From Acidobacteriota bacterium (GTDB lineage Bacteria > Acidobacteriota > Blastocatellia > Pyrinomonadales > Pyrinomonadaceae): DNA of 5,804 nt. The position numbers were made by a program, and so were the translations under genes. The stretch is from positions 1-5,804 of the forward strand of contig JAKOSS010000731.1 of the NCBI GenBank assembly GCA_029777145.1, given 5' to 3'. Shown piece by piece: positions 1 to 5,804 of the stretch; position 1 is the first letter of the stretch; every line of letters starts with the position of its first letter. The notes beneath the pieces are model-generated. The model made no database searches and was not told where the DNA came from. It saw only the letters and a program-made list of their open reading frames with translations.

Positions 1-159
1 GCGGTCGTCAACGATTCGATCGACCGGATGCGCCGCGAGGTCCGCCGCAATCCGAAGAGCGACACCGCGCGACAGATCCTGTTCAATTCTTACAAGGACA
101 AGATCGATCTGCTGAATTCGGTAAATGAACGAGGAGAGTTGATGGCGAGCCTTCGCTGA
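1..159 (+). CDS. C-terminal end of a probable zf-HC2 anti-sigma factor (partial, 5' end outside window)
   Basis: An open frame runs from the first base to a TGA at 157-159, giving 52 residues with the start outside the window. The tail is strongly helical and charged: a DSIDRMRREVRRNP segment, then ARQILFNSYKDKIDLLNSV. This two-helix pattern (helix, R-x-N-P turn, second helix with Y-x-x-K-x-x-L-L) is what I know from the C-terminal ends of acidobacterial anti-sigma factors whose N-terminus carries a zf-HC2 zinc finger; the diagnostic finger is not in view. If correct, the protein would hold an ECF sigma factor encoded just upstream. It lies only 13 bases before the DUF4097 gene, so the two are probably co-transcribed, and anti-sigma/DUF4097 pairing is common in this phylum. 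The coding frame is well supported; the family call is tentative, and another helical repeat protein is possible. Confidence 0.55.
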   Translation, partial: AVVNDSIDRMRREVRRNPKSDTARQILFNSYKDKIDLLNSVNERGELMASLR

Positions 160-172
160 TCATCGGACAACA

Positions 173-1231
173 ATGTTCCTAACACGCTCTGGCTTTTTGA
201 AAATCCTCGTCACCGTTGTCCTCGCGGGGACGTCCGCTTTCGCGCAGACGCCGACCACGAAAGCGCCGAGGCCAACGACGCCCGCGACGCCGAAACCAAA
301 CCCGCCGGTGATCGTGACCGTTGACCCCGCGCTCGCGATCCGTGTACGCGACGGAGTTTCGACCGAAAAATCAGTCGAGGTTGAAAGAAAATCGACGGTC
401 TCGCTCTGCGTGACGAGCGGCGACGTCCGCGTCAACGGTTGGGACCGGGCCGAGGTCCGCGCGCTCGTCGACGGCGGAAGCCTCGAATTTCGCGTCGCCG
501 AACGCGATCCGAAATCGGACAAGCCGACCTGGATATTCGTCGTCGGAAACGCGCCGGTCCGAGCCGGAGTCAGAACCACCGGCGTTCGGAACGACGAATG
601 CCTGTCAGGCGAATCTGTCGAACTCGATATCCCGCGCGACGCGGCGGTCACGCTCAAGGGAAGCCCGTCGGACACGCGCGTCGAATCGGTACTCAAGGCC
701 AAGATCGAGAATATCAGCGGCAACATCGTCGTCAGGAACGTGACGAACGGCGTTTTTGCGACGACCTACGAGGGCGGGATCATGGTCGAGCGGTCACGCG
801 GGCCGATGACGCTGACGAGCGCTTCGGGCGGGATCGTCGCGTTCGACGTCGGTCAGGGCGAAACCGGTGACGCCTTCAAGGCGCGTTCGAACGGCGGCGC
901 GGTGACGCTTCAGTCGCTTGAGTTCCGTCAGGTCGAAGCGAGTTCGATCACCGGAAGCGTCGTTTACCGCGGCAACCTTTTGGCCGGCGGGCAGTACAGT
1001 TTCGGATCGCAGAACGCGCGCGTCCTGCTCGCGATCCCGCCGGGCAGCATCTGCCGCGTGAACGCGTGGAACGGACTCGGCGGCTTCTTCTCGGAAGTCC
1101 CGCTTCAGAACGCCGCCAAGAACGGCCAGAGCACGACGGGACGACTCGGAAACGACGAGAACGGATGTTCGCTGTCGTTGAAAACGACCACCGGGCAACT
1201 GCGGATCTCGGTCGGGACGAACGAAAAATAA
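173..1231 (+). CDS. Secreted DUF4097-family putative adhesin
   Basis: This gene encodes 352 residues. Residues 1-24 form a clear Sec signal peptide: basic R5 and K10, a hydrophobic core ILVTVVLAG, and an SAFA|Q cleavage site. A Pro/Thr-rich linker follows (about 26-46, APRPTTPATPKPNPP). From about residue 65 onward come short alternating beta-strand repeats with SGxxxV and GGI turns, for example SGDVRVNGW (82-90), SGNIVVRNV (182-190), GGIMVERSRG (201-210) and SGGIVAFDV (218-226). This is the beta-solenoid-like pattern of DUF4097 putative adhesins. Four cysteines (C79, C143, C294, C332) remain after the signal peptide and could form disulfides outside the cytoplasm. The ATG at 173 is chosen because the signal peptide begins there; only a weak GGA lies upstream, so translation may be coupled to the preceding gene 13 bases away. 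A terminator follows 35 bases after the stop. The molecular function of DUF4097 proteins is not established. Confidence 0.8.
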   Translation: MFLTRSGFLKILVTVVLAGTSAFAQTPTTKAPRPTTPATPKPNPPVIVTVDPALAIRVRDGVSTEKSVEVERKSTVSLCVTSGDVRVNGWDRAEVRALVDGGSLEFRVAERDPKSDKPTWIFVVGNAPVRAGVRTTGVRNDECLSGESVELDIPRDAAVTLKGSPSDTRVESVLKAKIENISGNIVVRNVTNGVFATTYEGGIMVERSRGPMTLTSASGGIVAFDVGQGETGDAFKARSNGGAVTLQSLEFRQVEASSITGSVVYRGNLLAGGQYSFGSQNARVLLAIPPGSICRVNAWNGLGGFFSEVPLQNAAKNGQSTTGRLGNDENGCSLSLKTTTGQLRISVGTNEK

Positions 1232-1236
1232 GCGCA

Positions 1237-1250
1237 CCGGCGGATGCCGG
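1237..1250 (+). other. Small GC-rich hairpin ahead of the terminator
   Basis: Positions 1237-1241 (CCGGC) and 1246-1250 (GCCGG) are perfectly complementary around a 4-base GGAT loop. It starts 6 bases after the stop codon and has no T-run of its own. It may form a second 3' stem on the mRNA of the DUF4097 gene, but a 5-bp palindrome is easily found by chance in GC-rich DNA. Confidence 0.3.
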
Positions 1251-1265
1251 AAAGACGAATCCGAC

Positions 1266-1302
1266 GGCGCGGGGCCAACGAGGTCCCGCGTCTTTTGTTT
1301 TT
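1266..1302 (+). terminator. Rho-independent terminator after the DUF4097 gene
   Basis: The arms 1266-1276 and 1282-1292 pair over 11 positions, including two G-T wobbles (1274/1284 and 1267/1291), around a 5-base AACGA loop. The stem is followed at once by TTTTGTTTTT (1293-1302). A GC-rich stem plus a U-tract is the standard form of an intrinsic terminator on the + strand. No matching T-run exists on the other side, so it should act in one direction only. It separates the DUF4097 unit from the kinase unit. Confidence 0.88.
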
Positions 1303-1358
1303 CGCATTCTCGCCGGTTCGGAATTCCAAACAATTGGATTCGAGCGGACGTAAAAGCT

Positions 1359-1387
1359 TGCAATCAAAGTCTGAAAGCGGGTAGAGT
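1359..1387 (+). promoter_or_regulatory. Candidate sigma-70-like promoter for the kinase unit
   Basis: TTGCAA at 1359-1364 and TAGAGT at 1382-1387 are separated by 17 bases; each matches four of six consensus positions. The place is plausible: after the terminator and before the kinase ATG at 1402. If real, transcription would start near 1393-1395, leaving a leader of only about 8 bases with a weak GAGAAAG purine stretch instead of a proper Shine-Dalgarno site, so the message would be nearly leaderless. Partial matches of this quality also arise by chance. Confidence 0.35.
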
Positions 1388-1401
1388 TTCGAGAAAGCAA
1401 G

Positions 1402-3678
1402 ATGAGTTCTTCCGGCCTGATTGGGCACATAATCGACGGCAAATACAAGATCGAACGCCAGCTCGGAAAGGGCGGGATGGGAGCGGTTTATCTCGCCACC
1501 CACGTCGGTACCGAGCGCCCGGTCGCCGTCAAGGTCATCGTCCAGCAATTCATGGAACGCCCCGAGTTTGTCGAACGATTCCGCCGCGAAGCGCGGGCCG
1601 CGGGAAGGCTCCGGCATCCGAATGTCGTCGATGTCACCGACTTCGGGATCGCGATCGTCGGAAATTCGGAGACCGCGTATCTCGTGATGGAATATCTCGA
1701 CGGCTGCACGCTCGGCGAGATCCTCGAAGAAGAAAAGCAGCTTCCGCTCTCGTGGTCGCTCGACATCATCCAGCAGGTCTGTTCCGCGATCCACGAAGCG
1801 CATTCGCAGGGGATCATCCACCGCGACCTGAAGCCCGACAACATCTGGCTCGAACCGAACCAACGCGGCGGCTACACGGTGAAGGTGCTCGACTTCGGGA
1901 TCGCGAAGCTCGAGGAACCGCACGCCGATTCGAACGACGCCGCTGACATTCATATTTCGGGACTGCCGACGATCGAGGTTGGCGCGCAGGGAACGATCGC
2001 CGAAGGCCGCGCAACGATCGTCGAACCCGCGTCGATGACGTTTGCCGCCGAAGCCGGAACCGTGAATATCAGGCCCGAGTCCGGAACCGTCGTCGGACCG
2101 GACGAAGCCGGAACCGCGATCATGGCGCCGGTTGAACCCGATTCCGAGGAGCGGACGGCACTCTTTGATTCGAAGGCGACGAAACTCGTCGACAAGCCCG
2201 ACGGGACGCCGAAAGCGGAAAGTCTCGGCACGAAGGCGGCGATCTCGGGCACCGTCGAACTGACGCGCGTCGGCGCGGTTCTCGGGACGCCGCTCTATAT
2301 GTCGCCCGAACAATGCCGCGGCGAGCGGTTGTCACCGCGGTCCGACATCTATTCGCTCGGCGTGATCACGTATCAAATGCTCTCCGGCCGGACGCCGTTC
2401 GAGGGTGATTTCACGAGCGTCATGGACGCGCATCGCGAGATCGATCCGCCTAAACTCGAAGCGAAGAAGATACCGCGGCGGGTCAAACAGGTCGTCCACT
2501 CGGCGCTTGCGAAGAATCTTGAGGAACGTCCGCAGGATGCGCTCGCGTTCGCCGCCCGGCTCGAGGCGAGTTCGGACGGGATCGGCGCGCTTCTGATCAA
2601 GGCGATGACGATCTTCAGCGAGCGTCTGCCGACGTTTCTCGCGATCGGATTTCTCGTTTCGATCCCGGCGCTGCTCGTTTCGTTCCTCCGCGGCGGACTC
2701 AATTTCGCCGCCGGCAACGAGTGGATCGGCAACGGCCCGGGCACGATGCTGCTGATGGGCGGATCGCAGTTGGTGGCCTTCTTCGTTCAGGTCTTCACGG
2801 CCGCGATCCTCGTCGGGATGATCACCTGGATCATCGCGCAGGTGCTTGCGGTCCCGCTGCGCCCGATCAATATCCGCACGGCGATCTCAAAGGTCAGGCA
2901 ACGATGGAAACCGCTGCTGGCGACGGTGACGGCGAGCACGTTCGTTGCTCTGCTCGGATGGATCGTCGCCACGATCCCGGCGGCGATCGTCGGGTCGATC
3001 ATCGGCGGTCCCGTCTATGCGATGTTCGGCACGACCGCGGCATTTGTCATCGGCGGTGTCGTGGCCGGCGTTATCTGGCTGATGGTCGGCGTCGCGATCT
3101 CGGGCGCGCTGGGTCTCGTCGCCCCGGCGATCATGATGGAAGGCATCAAGGGACGCGCGGCGTTTCGCCGGTCGATCCAACTGACCTGGCGCTCAAGACG
3201 CACGGTTTTTGCGGCCGCGTTGCTGAATTACGTTGTGCCGGTCCTGCTCGGGGCGCTGATCGGCGTCGCCATCTCGGGGATCTTCAACAAGATGGACCCG
3301 CAGCCGGCGGCCGATGCCGGCAAGCCCGAGGCGGCGCAGACAGCGAAGAATGAAGACGGGTTGAACATCAAGGTCAGCGGCCCAGGCGAGGTCGGCCCGA
3401 AGATCGACATCAACGATCCCGAACGACGTGACAAGATGATGCGCCGCACGGTCACGACCGGTATCTTCGAATTCCTCTGGGCGCCGATCACCGTTCTGAT
3501 CTCCACGTTTACGGCGATGATAACCGCGCTGATATACTTTAAGACGCGGCAGGCCGGCGGGGAATCGATGCAGGATCTGCTCGAACAGTTCGAAGAAAGC
3601 GAACAGCCGCAGACGAAATGGCAGCGACGGGTTCAAAACCGTCTCATCCAGTCGGGCCGCATCACAAGCAAACCATGA
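1402..3678 (+). CDS. Hanks-type Ser/Thr protein kinase with activation-segment insert, fused to a six-helix membrane domain
   Basis: 758 residues. The N-terminal kinase domain (about 15-388) has every catalytic element: glycine loop LGKGGMGAVY (21-30), VAVK lysine K44, likely helix-C E63, HRDLKPDN (140-147, catalytic D142), DFG (164-166), SPE as the APE motif (301-303), and D315 in SDIYSLG. It should therefore be an active ATP-dependent Ser/Thr kinase in the cytoplasm. DFG to SPE spans 139 residues against roughly 20-35 in ordinary bacterial Hanks kinases; the extra part is Thr-rich (separate entry). Residues about 403-716 form a six-helix membrane domain, and the short tail (717-758) is charged and probably cytoplasmic. 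There is no PASTA or other recognisable extracellular sensor. The start at 1402 gives the usual short lead-in (LIGHIIDGKYKIE) before the glycine loop. The stop overlaps the start of the next gene (ATGA, 3675-3678), so the VWA protein is likely made in step with it. Substrates are unknown; the closest general type is PknB-like. Confidence 0.93.
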   Translation: MSSSGLIGHIIDGKYKIERQLGKGGMGAVYLATHVGTERPVAVKVIVQQFMERPEFVERFRREARAAGRLRHPNVVDVTDFGIAIVGNSETAYLVMEYLDGCTLGEILEEEKQLPLSWSLDIIQQVCSAIHEAHSQGIIHRDLKPDNIWLEPNQRGGYTVKVLDFGIAKLEEPHADSNDAADIHISGLPTIEVGAQGTIAEGRATIVEPASMTFAAEAGTVNIRPESGTVVGPDEAGTAIMAPVEPDSEERTALFDSKATKLVDKPDGTPKAESLGTKAAISGTVELTRVGAVLGTPLYMSPEQCRGERLSPRSDIYSLGVITYQMLSGRTPFEGDFTSVMDAHREIDPPKLEAKKIPRRVKQVVHSALAKNLEERPQDALAFAARLEASSDGIGALLIKAMTIFSERLPTFLAIGFLVSIPALLVSFLRGGLNFAAGNEWIGNGPGTMLLMGGSQLVAFFVQVFTAAILVGMITWIIAQVLAVPLRPINIRTAISKVRQRWKPLLATVTASTFVALLGWIVATIPAAIVGSIIGGPVYAMFGTTAAFVIGGVVAGVIWLMVGVAISGALGLVAPAIMMEGIKGRAAFRRSIQLTWRSRRTVFAAALLNYVVPVLLGALIGVAISGIFNKMDPQPAADAGKPEAAQTAKNEDGLNIKVSGPGEVGPKIDINDPERRDKMMRRTVTTGIFEFLWAPITVLISTFTAMITALIYFKTRQAGGESMQDLLEQFEESEQPQTKWQRRVQNRLIQSGRITSKP
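1912..2268 (+). other. Thr-rich insert in the kinase activation segment (residues about 171-289)
   Basis: This part of the kinase lies between DFGIAKLEEP and the TRVGAVLGTPLYMSPE stretch that normally follows soon after DFG. It is low in aromatic residues, rich in Ala, Gly, Glu, Pro and Thr, and probably disordered. Threonines fall at 190, 198, 205, 213, 220, 229, 238, 252, 260, 269, 277, 284 and 288, and many are followed by Ile or Val (PTIEV, GTIAE, ATIVE, GTVNI, GTVVG, GTVEL). Activation-loop threonines are the usual autophosphorylation sites of Hanks kinases, so the insert may serve as a multi-site phospho-acceptor or docking strip; that role is inference. I have the impression that long activation loops recur in Blastocatellia kinases but cannot check it here. 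Confidence 0.8.
2050..2130 (+). repeat. Three tandem 27-base units inside the kinase gene
   Basis: Units begin at 2050, 2077 and 2104, exactly 27 bases apart. Each opens with GA(A/G)(G/T)CCGGAACCG and encodes nine residues: EAGTVNIRP, ESGTVVGPD and EAGTAIMAP (kinase residues 217-243). The first 13 bases are almost identical between units while the rest has diverged. Just upstream, ACGATCG recurs at 1969, 1993 and 2014, each time encoding the start of a Thr-Ile motif. The pattern suggests growth of the insert by small in-frame duplications. Confidence 0.75.
2608..3549 (+). other. DUF975 / GPDPase_memb-like membrane domain of the kinase (residues about 403-716)
   Basis: Six hydrophobic segments are visible at about residues 405-428, 453-480, 504-533, 543-576, 601-627 and 686-713. 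The loops after helices 2 and 4 are basic (PLRPINIRTAISKVRQRWK; KGRAAFRRSIQLTWRSRR), which fits both termini being cytoplasmic. A loop of about 57 residues (629-685), Pro/Ala-rich then charged, would lie outside. The segment APAIMMEGIKGRAAFRRSIQL and the closing TALIYFKTRQAGG resemble the conserved core (E-G...A..RS..L) and the end (LYYDLR-like) of the DUF975 / glycerophosphodiester phosphodiesterase membrane domain group. This similarity is recalled by pattern, not searched. The domain's role is unknown; it could anchor the kinase or sense the membrane state. Confidence 0.6.
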
Positions 3679-5390
3679 CGCGTGCTTTTTCGAGATCTTT
3701 GGCGGCGCTCGCCGCGGTCGTGATCGTTGCGGCGACGGCGGCAAACGCTCAGGAATTCAAGAAAACACTGAAGCTCTCGGCTTCCTCGACAATCGAGATA
3801 GTCAATCGATCGGGCAAGATCGACGTCCGCGCGACGGTCGGCGACGAAGAACCGTTCATTCGTGCCGTGTCGGCCGACGGCGCCGCTCCGCGCGAAGTGT
3901 CCGAAACGAACGACGGCGGAAAAATGCGGTTCGAGGTTCTGCCGGTCAACTCGCGAAAACGGATCGACGTCACCCTTGCAATTCCCGAACGCTCGTCCGT
4001 GGTGCTTTCGACGCGCGCCGGCGAGATCCGCGTTTCCGGCAATTTCGCGACCGTCAAGGCATCGACCGAAACCGGCACGATCGCGACCGACGTTCCGCTC
4101 GACAACGTCGCCTACAGCTTTTGGTGGACCGCCTCGCGTCCGCGCTATCTGAGCGATACGCCGCTCGCCGAGGTCAAGGAAAAATCCGCCGGACGATTCG
4201 TCATCGCCGGCACGATGGCCGTCAAGAGCAAGAAGCCGGTGAACGCCGATGATCCCGAAAAGACTCCCGATCCGATCAACCTGAATTTCACGACGGAGCG
4301 CGGCATCGTTCTCGTCAACGTCAATCCGAACGAAGTTCCGAGCGACCTGCGCGAGCGCCCGCTGACGAACGCCGCAAAAGCGATCATCCGCAGCGGCGAC
4401 GGCCTGCTGATGGAAGCGATCCGGCGGGCGAGCCCGAAATACTTCGGCGAATACGCCGCGACGCTACCGCCGCTCAAACTCGAACCGCGCTTCTCGCAGA
4501 CGCCGGATGGTCCTACCGGTCCGAATTCCGAACTCAAACGCGTCATTGCCCGCGTGTCGGATCTCAACAACCGCGCGGTCACGGATCTGAAGAAGGAAGA
4601 TTTCGAGATGACCGAAGCCGGCGACGATCGCGAGATCGTCTCGGTCGAACCGACCACCGCGCCCTTCAATCTCGTGCTGTTGCTCGACGTCTCCGGCAGC
4701 GTCGAAAACTACGTCGATTTCATCCGCAAGGCGGCGCGGGCGTTCATCACGACCGCGAGTCCGAATGACAGGATCGCGATCATCATTTTCAACGAGGACG
4801 TCAAACAACTTTCGACGTTCACATCCGACAAGGGAAAACTCAGCGAGTCGCTCGACACCTTCGACGCCGGCGGCGGAACGTCATATTACGATGCCGTGGC
4901 GTTCGTCCTTGCCGACACGCTGAGGCCGCTGCGCGGTGAACGCAGCGCGATCGTAGTCCTCACTGACGGCGACGACAACCACTCTTTTCTGCCGTTCGAC
5001 GCGCTTCTCGGATCGATCCAGGAAAGCGGAGCGCTGATCTATCCGCTCTACGTTCCGTCGTCGCTGATCGCCGCGTCGCGCGGCCAGGAGATCAACCGGC
5101 CGATCGACGAAGTGCGCAACCGTTACATGGGTTTGACGACCAAGGCCGAGGGCGAAGGCGAGCGCCTCGCGCAGATCTCGGGCGGCGTTTACTATCCGAT
5201 CTCGCAGCTCGGCGAGATCCAGAAGGCGTACGACGACATCGTCATGCAGCTCCGGACGGCGTATTCGATCACGTTTCGTTCGACTCTCTACGATCCCGGC
5301 AACAAGCGCGCGACTTCGCCGCGTATCAAGCTCAAGGTCAAACGTGAGAACGCGTTCGTCCGGCTCGGTTCGGTCGTCGCCGTCGAGTAA
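3675..5390 (+). CDS. Secreted VWFA-related (acidobacterial type) protein with intact MIDAS
   Basis: 571 residues. The start at 3675 is chosen over the upstream in-frame ATG at 3618 because it opens directly into a signal peptide (MTRAFSRSLAALAAVVIVAA, cleavage near ANA|Q, residue 25) and forms an ATGA overlap with the kinase stop. No Shine-Dalgarno site is visible, so it is probably translated by coupling. Residues about 30-145 are beta-rich and resemble DUF4097 repeats (STIEIVNRSGKIDVRA; STRAGEIRVSG). A strand-rich region about 285-330 with VSDLNNRAVTDLKKEDFEM is the usual pre-VWA segment of this family. The VWA domain (about 331-521) has a full metal-ion site: DVSGS (D338, S340, S342), T402 in GGGTSYYD, and D431 in LTDGDDN. 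The C-terminus (YSITFRST, then IKLKVKRENAFVRLGS) matches the usual family end. It probably binds a protein ligand through a divalent metal outside the cytoplasm. The ligand and the link to the kinase are unknown. Confidence 0.88.
   Translation: MTRAFSRSLAALAAVVIVAATAANAQEFKKTLKLSASSTIEIVNRSGKIDVRATVGDEEPFIRAVSADGAAPREVSETNDGGKMRFEVLPVNSRKRIDVTLAIPERSSVVLSTRAGEIRVSGNFATVKASTETGTIATDVPLDNVAYSFWWTASRPRYLSDTPLAEVKEKSAGRFVIAGTMAVKSKKPVNADDPEKTPDPINLNFTTERGIVLVNVNPNEVPSDLRERPLTNAAKAIIRSGDGLLMEAIRRASPKYFGEYAATLPPLKLEPRFSQTPDGPTGPNSELKRVIARVSDLNNRAVTDLKKEDFEMTEAGDDREIVSVEPTTAPFNLVLLLDVSGSVENYVDFIRKAARAFITTASPNDRIAIIIFNEDVKQLSTFTSDKGKLSESLDTFDAGGGTSYYDAVAFVLADTLRPLRGERSAIVVLTDGDDNHSFLPFDALLGSIQESGALIYPLYVPSSLIAASRGQEINRPIDEVRNRYMGLTTKAEGEGERLAQISGGVYYPISQLGEIQKAYDDIVMQLRTAYSITFRSTLYDPGNKRATSPRIKLKVKRENAFVRLGSVVAVE
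4665..5237 (+). other. VWA domain with complete MIDAS motif
   Basis: This domain covers residues about 331-521 of the secreted protein. Strand one, FNLVLLLDVSGSV, carries the DxSxS motif; T402 and D431 supply the remaining metal ligands; and hydrophobic strands RIAIIIF, SAIVVLTD and ALIYPLYV alternate with helices as in the Rossmann-like VWA fold. All metal-coordinating positions are present, so metal-dependent ligand binding is expected. Confidence 0.88.
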
Positions 5391-5439
5391 ACCAGTTGTC
5401 GGTCTGACGAATCAAACCCGGAGAGTCTGAAATCATTCC

Positions 5440-5444
5440 GGAGG
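5440..5444 (+). promoter_or_regulatory. Shine-Dalgarno site of the DUF4919-family gene
   Basis: GGAGG lies four bases before the ATG at 5449. It is the only strong ribosome-binding site in the window and fixes this start. The other three visible starts (173, 1402, 3675) have weak or no such site, so this gene is likely translated independently of the VWA gene. Confidence 0.8.
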
Positions 5445-5448
5445 AAAT

Positions 5449-5804
5449 ATGAAACAAGTTATTCTCGCGACGATCCTTTTTGCGTTCGCTTCGACGCTCG
5501 CTTTCGGGCAAAAAGTGCCGGATCAGCCGGCGAAGCTGACGGCCGCGGACTACACGAATCTACTGGCCAAACTCAAGGGCGGCGACACCTCGATCTCGTT
5601 CAAGGACCTTCGCGTCGCATACTCCGCGACAAAGGAGTACTCGTTCAGCGGTCCCGACCGCGAGGCCCGCAACAAGTTCTACAAACCGTTCAACGAAAAG
5701 AATTACAAGGATGCCCTGAAAGAGGCCGAGAAGTACCTTGAAACGGTATATGTTGATGCCAACGCGCATCTCGTGGCGCACATCTCGGCCAAGGAACTCA
5801 ACGA
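5449..5804 (+). CDS. Secreted DUF4919-family protein (partial, 3' end outside window)
   Basis: The frame is open from the ATG at 5449 to the window end, giving 118 complete codons. Residues 1-20 form a signal peptide (MKQVILATILFAFASTLAFG, then Q21). The mature part reads YTNLLAKLKGGDTSISFKDL (35-54) followed by RVAYSATKEYS, then a helical stretch with FYKPFNEKNYKDALKEAEKYL and the sequence VDANAHLVAHISAKELN. The order 'L..L..GD..I.F..LR.AY' then 'Y..AL..AE..L......D..AH' matches my memory of the DUF4919 family, whose function is unknown; the helical second half is TPR-like. It starts 58 bases after the VWA stop, with no terminator or convincing promoter between, so read-through from the kinase unit is likely. 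The family call is by pattern only. Confidence 0.75.
   Translation, partial: MKQVILATILFAFASTLAFGQKVPDQPAKLTAADYTNLLAKLKGGDTSISFKDLRVAYSATKEYSFSGPDREARNKFYKPFNEKNYKDALKEAEKYLETVYVDANAHLVAHISAKELN

Noticed and set aside
1969..2116. CRISPR-like spaced repeats
   Set aside because: Repeats are short, in frame with the kinase, separated by multiples of three bases, and encode a consistent Thr motif, so they are protein-level repeats.
1105..2313. Long reverse-strand open frame (402 codons) opposite the end of the DUF4097 gene and the kinase head
   Set aside because: It is the mirror of two well-supported genes in GC-rich DNA, rich in Arg and Asp, crosses the terminator and intergenic region, and shows no recognisable domain.
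2721..3353. Second forward frame of 210 codons inside the kinase membrane domain
   Set aside because: The product is an Arg/Asp/Gly-rich shadow with no motif, while the kinase frame gives clear transmembrane helices over the same bases.
3618..3674. Longer N-terminus for the VWA protein starting at 3618
   Set aside because: It would put 19 polar residues (MAATGSKPSHPVGPHHKQT) ahead of the signal peptide and overlap the kinase by 61 bases; the ATGA start at 3675 fits better.
1402..5390. Very frequent GATC / GCGATC words, considered as a possible motif or methylation signal
   Set aside because: They follow from the preferred codons GCG, ATC and GAT/GAC in Ala-Ile and Asp-rich stretches and show no special placement.
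5391..5448. Promoter or terminator between the VWA and DUF4919-family genes
   Set aside because: No stem followed by a T-run and no convincing -35/-10 pair is visible in these 58 bases; only the ribosome-binding site is clear.

Overview
The window looks like chromosomal DNA from an Acidobacteriota bacterium, most likely class Blastocatellia (Pyrinomonadales-like). This rests on three things: GC-rich DNA with GCG, ATC and GAC codons favoured; a VWFA-related protein of the type typical of Acidobacteria; and a soluble-headed Hanks kinase opening with an 'LIGHIIDGKYKIE' style N-terminus. The taxonomic call is inference. All genes are on the + strand. No mobile element, tRNA, rRNA or CRISPR array is visible.

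Layout. (1) Positions 1-159 hold the last 52 codons of a gene, probably the C-terminal tail of a zinc-finger (zf-HC2) anti-sigma factor. (2) After 13 bases comes a secreted DUF4097-type putative adhesin (173-1231). It is closed by a strong intrinsic terminator at 1266-1302. (3) A possible promoter just before 1402 opens a second unit. This unit starts with a 758-residue membrane Ser/Thr kinase (1402-3678), whose stop codon overlaps by 4 bases (ATGA) the start of a secreted von Willebrand factor A protein (3675-5390). (4) After 58 bases with a good ribosome-binding site comes the start of a secreted DUF4919-family protein (5449 onward), cut by the window end.

The most unusual item is the kinase. 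All catalytic motifs are intact, but about 120 extra residues sit inside the activation segment, between DFG and the SPE (APE) motif. The insert carries 13 threonines spaced mostly 7-9 residues apart, including three exact 9-residue units that are also 27-base repeats in the DNA. It looks like a built-in array of phospho-acceptor sites. The kinase is fused at its C-terminus to a six-helix membrane domain resembling the DUF975 / GPDPase_memb family, in place of the PASTA or other extracellular sensors of classical PknB-like kinases.

Working model (inference): the window shows an envelope-related locus. An anti-sigma/adhesin unit lies upstream, and a kinase translationally coupled to an exported MIDAS-containing VWA protein lies downstream. 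The exported VWA protein has an N-terminal beta-rich module resembling part of the DUF4097 protein, so the two units may act on related cell-surface structures.
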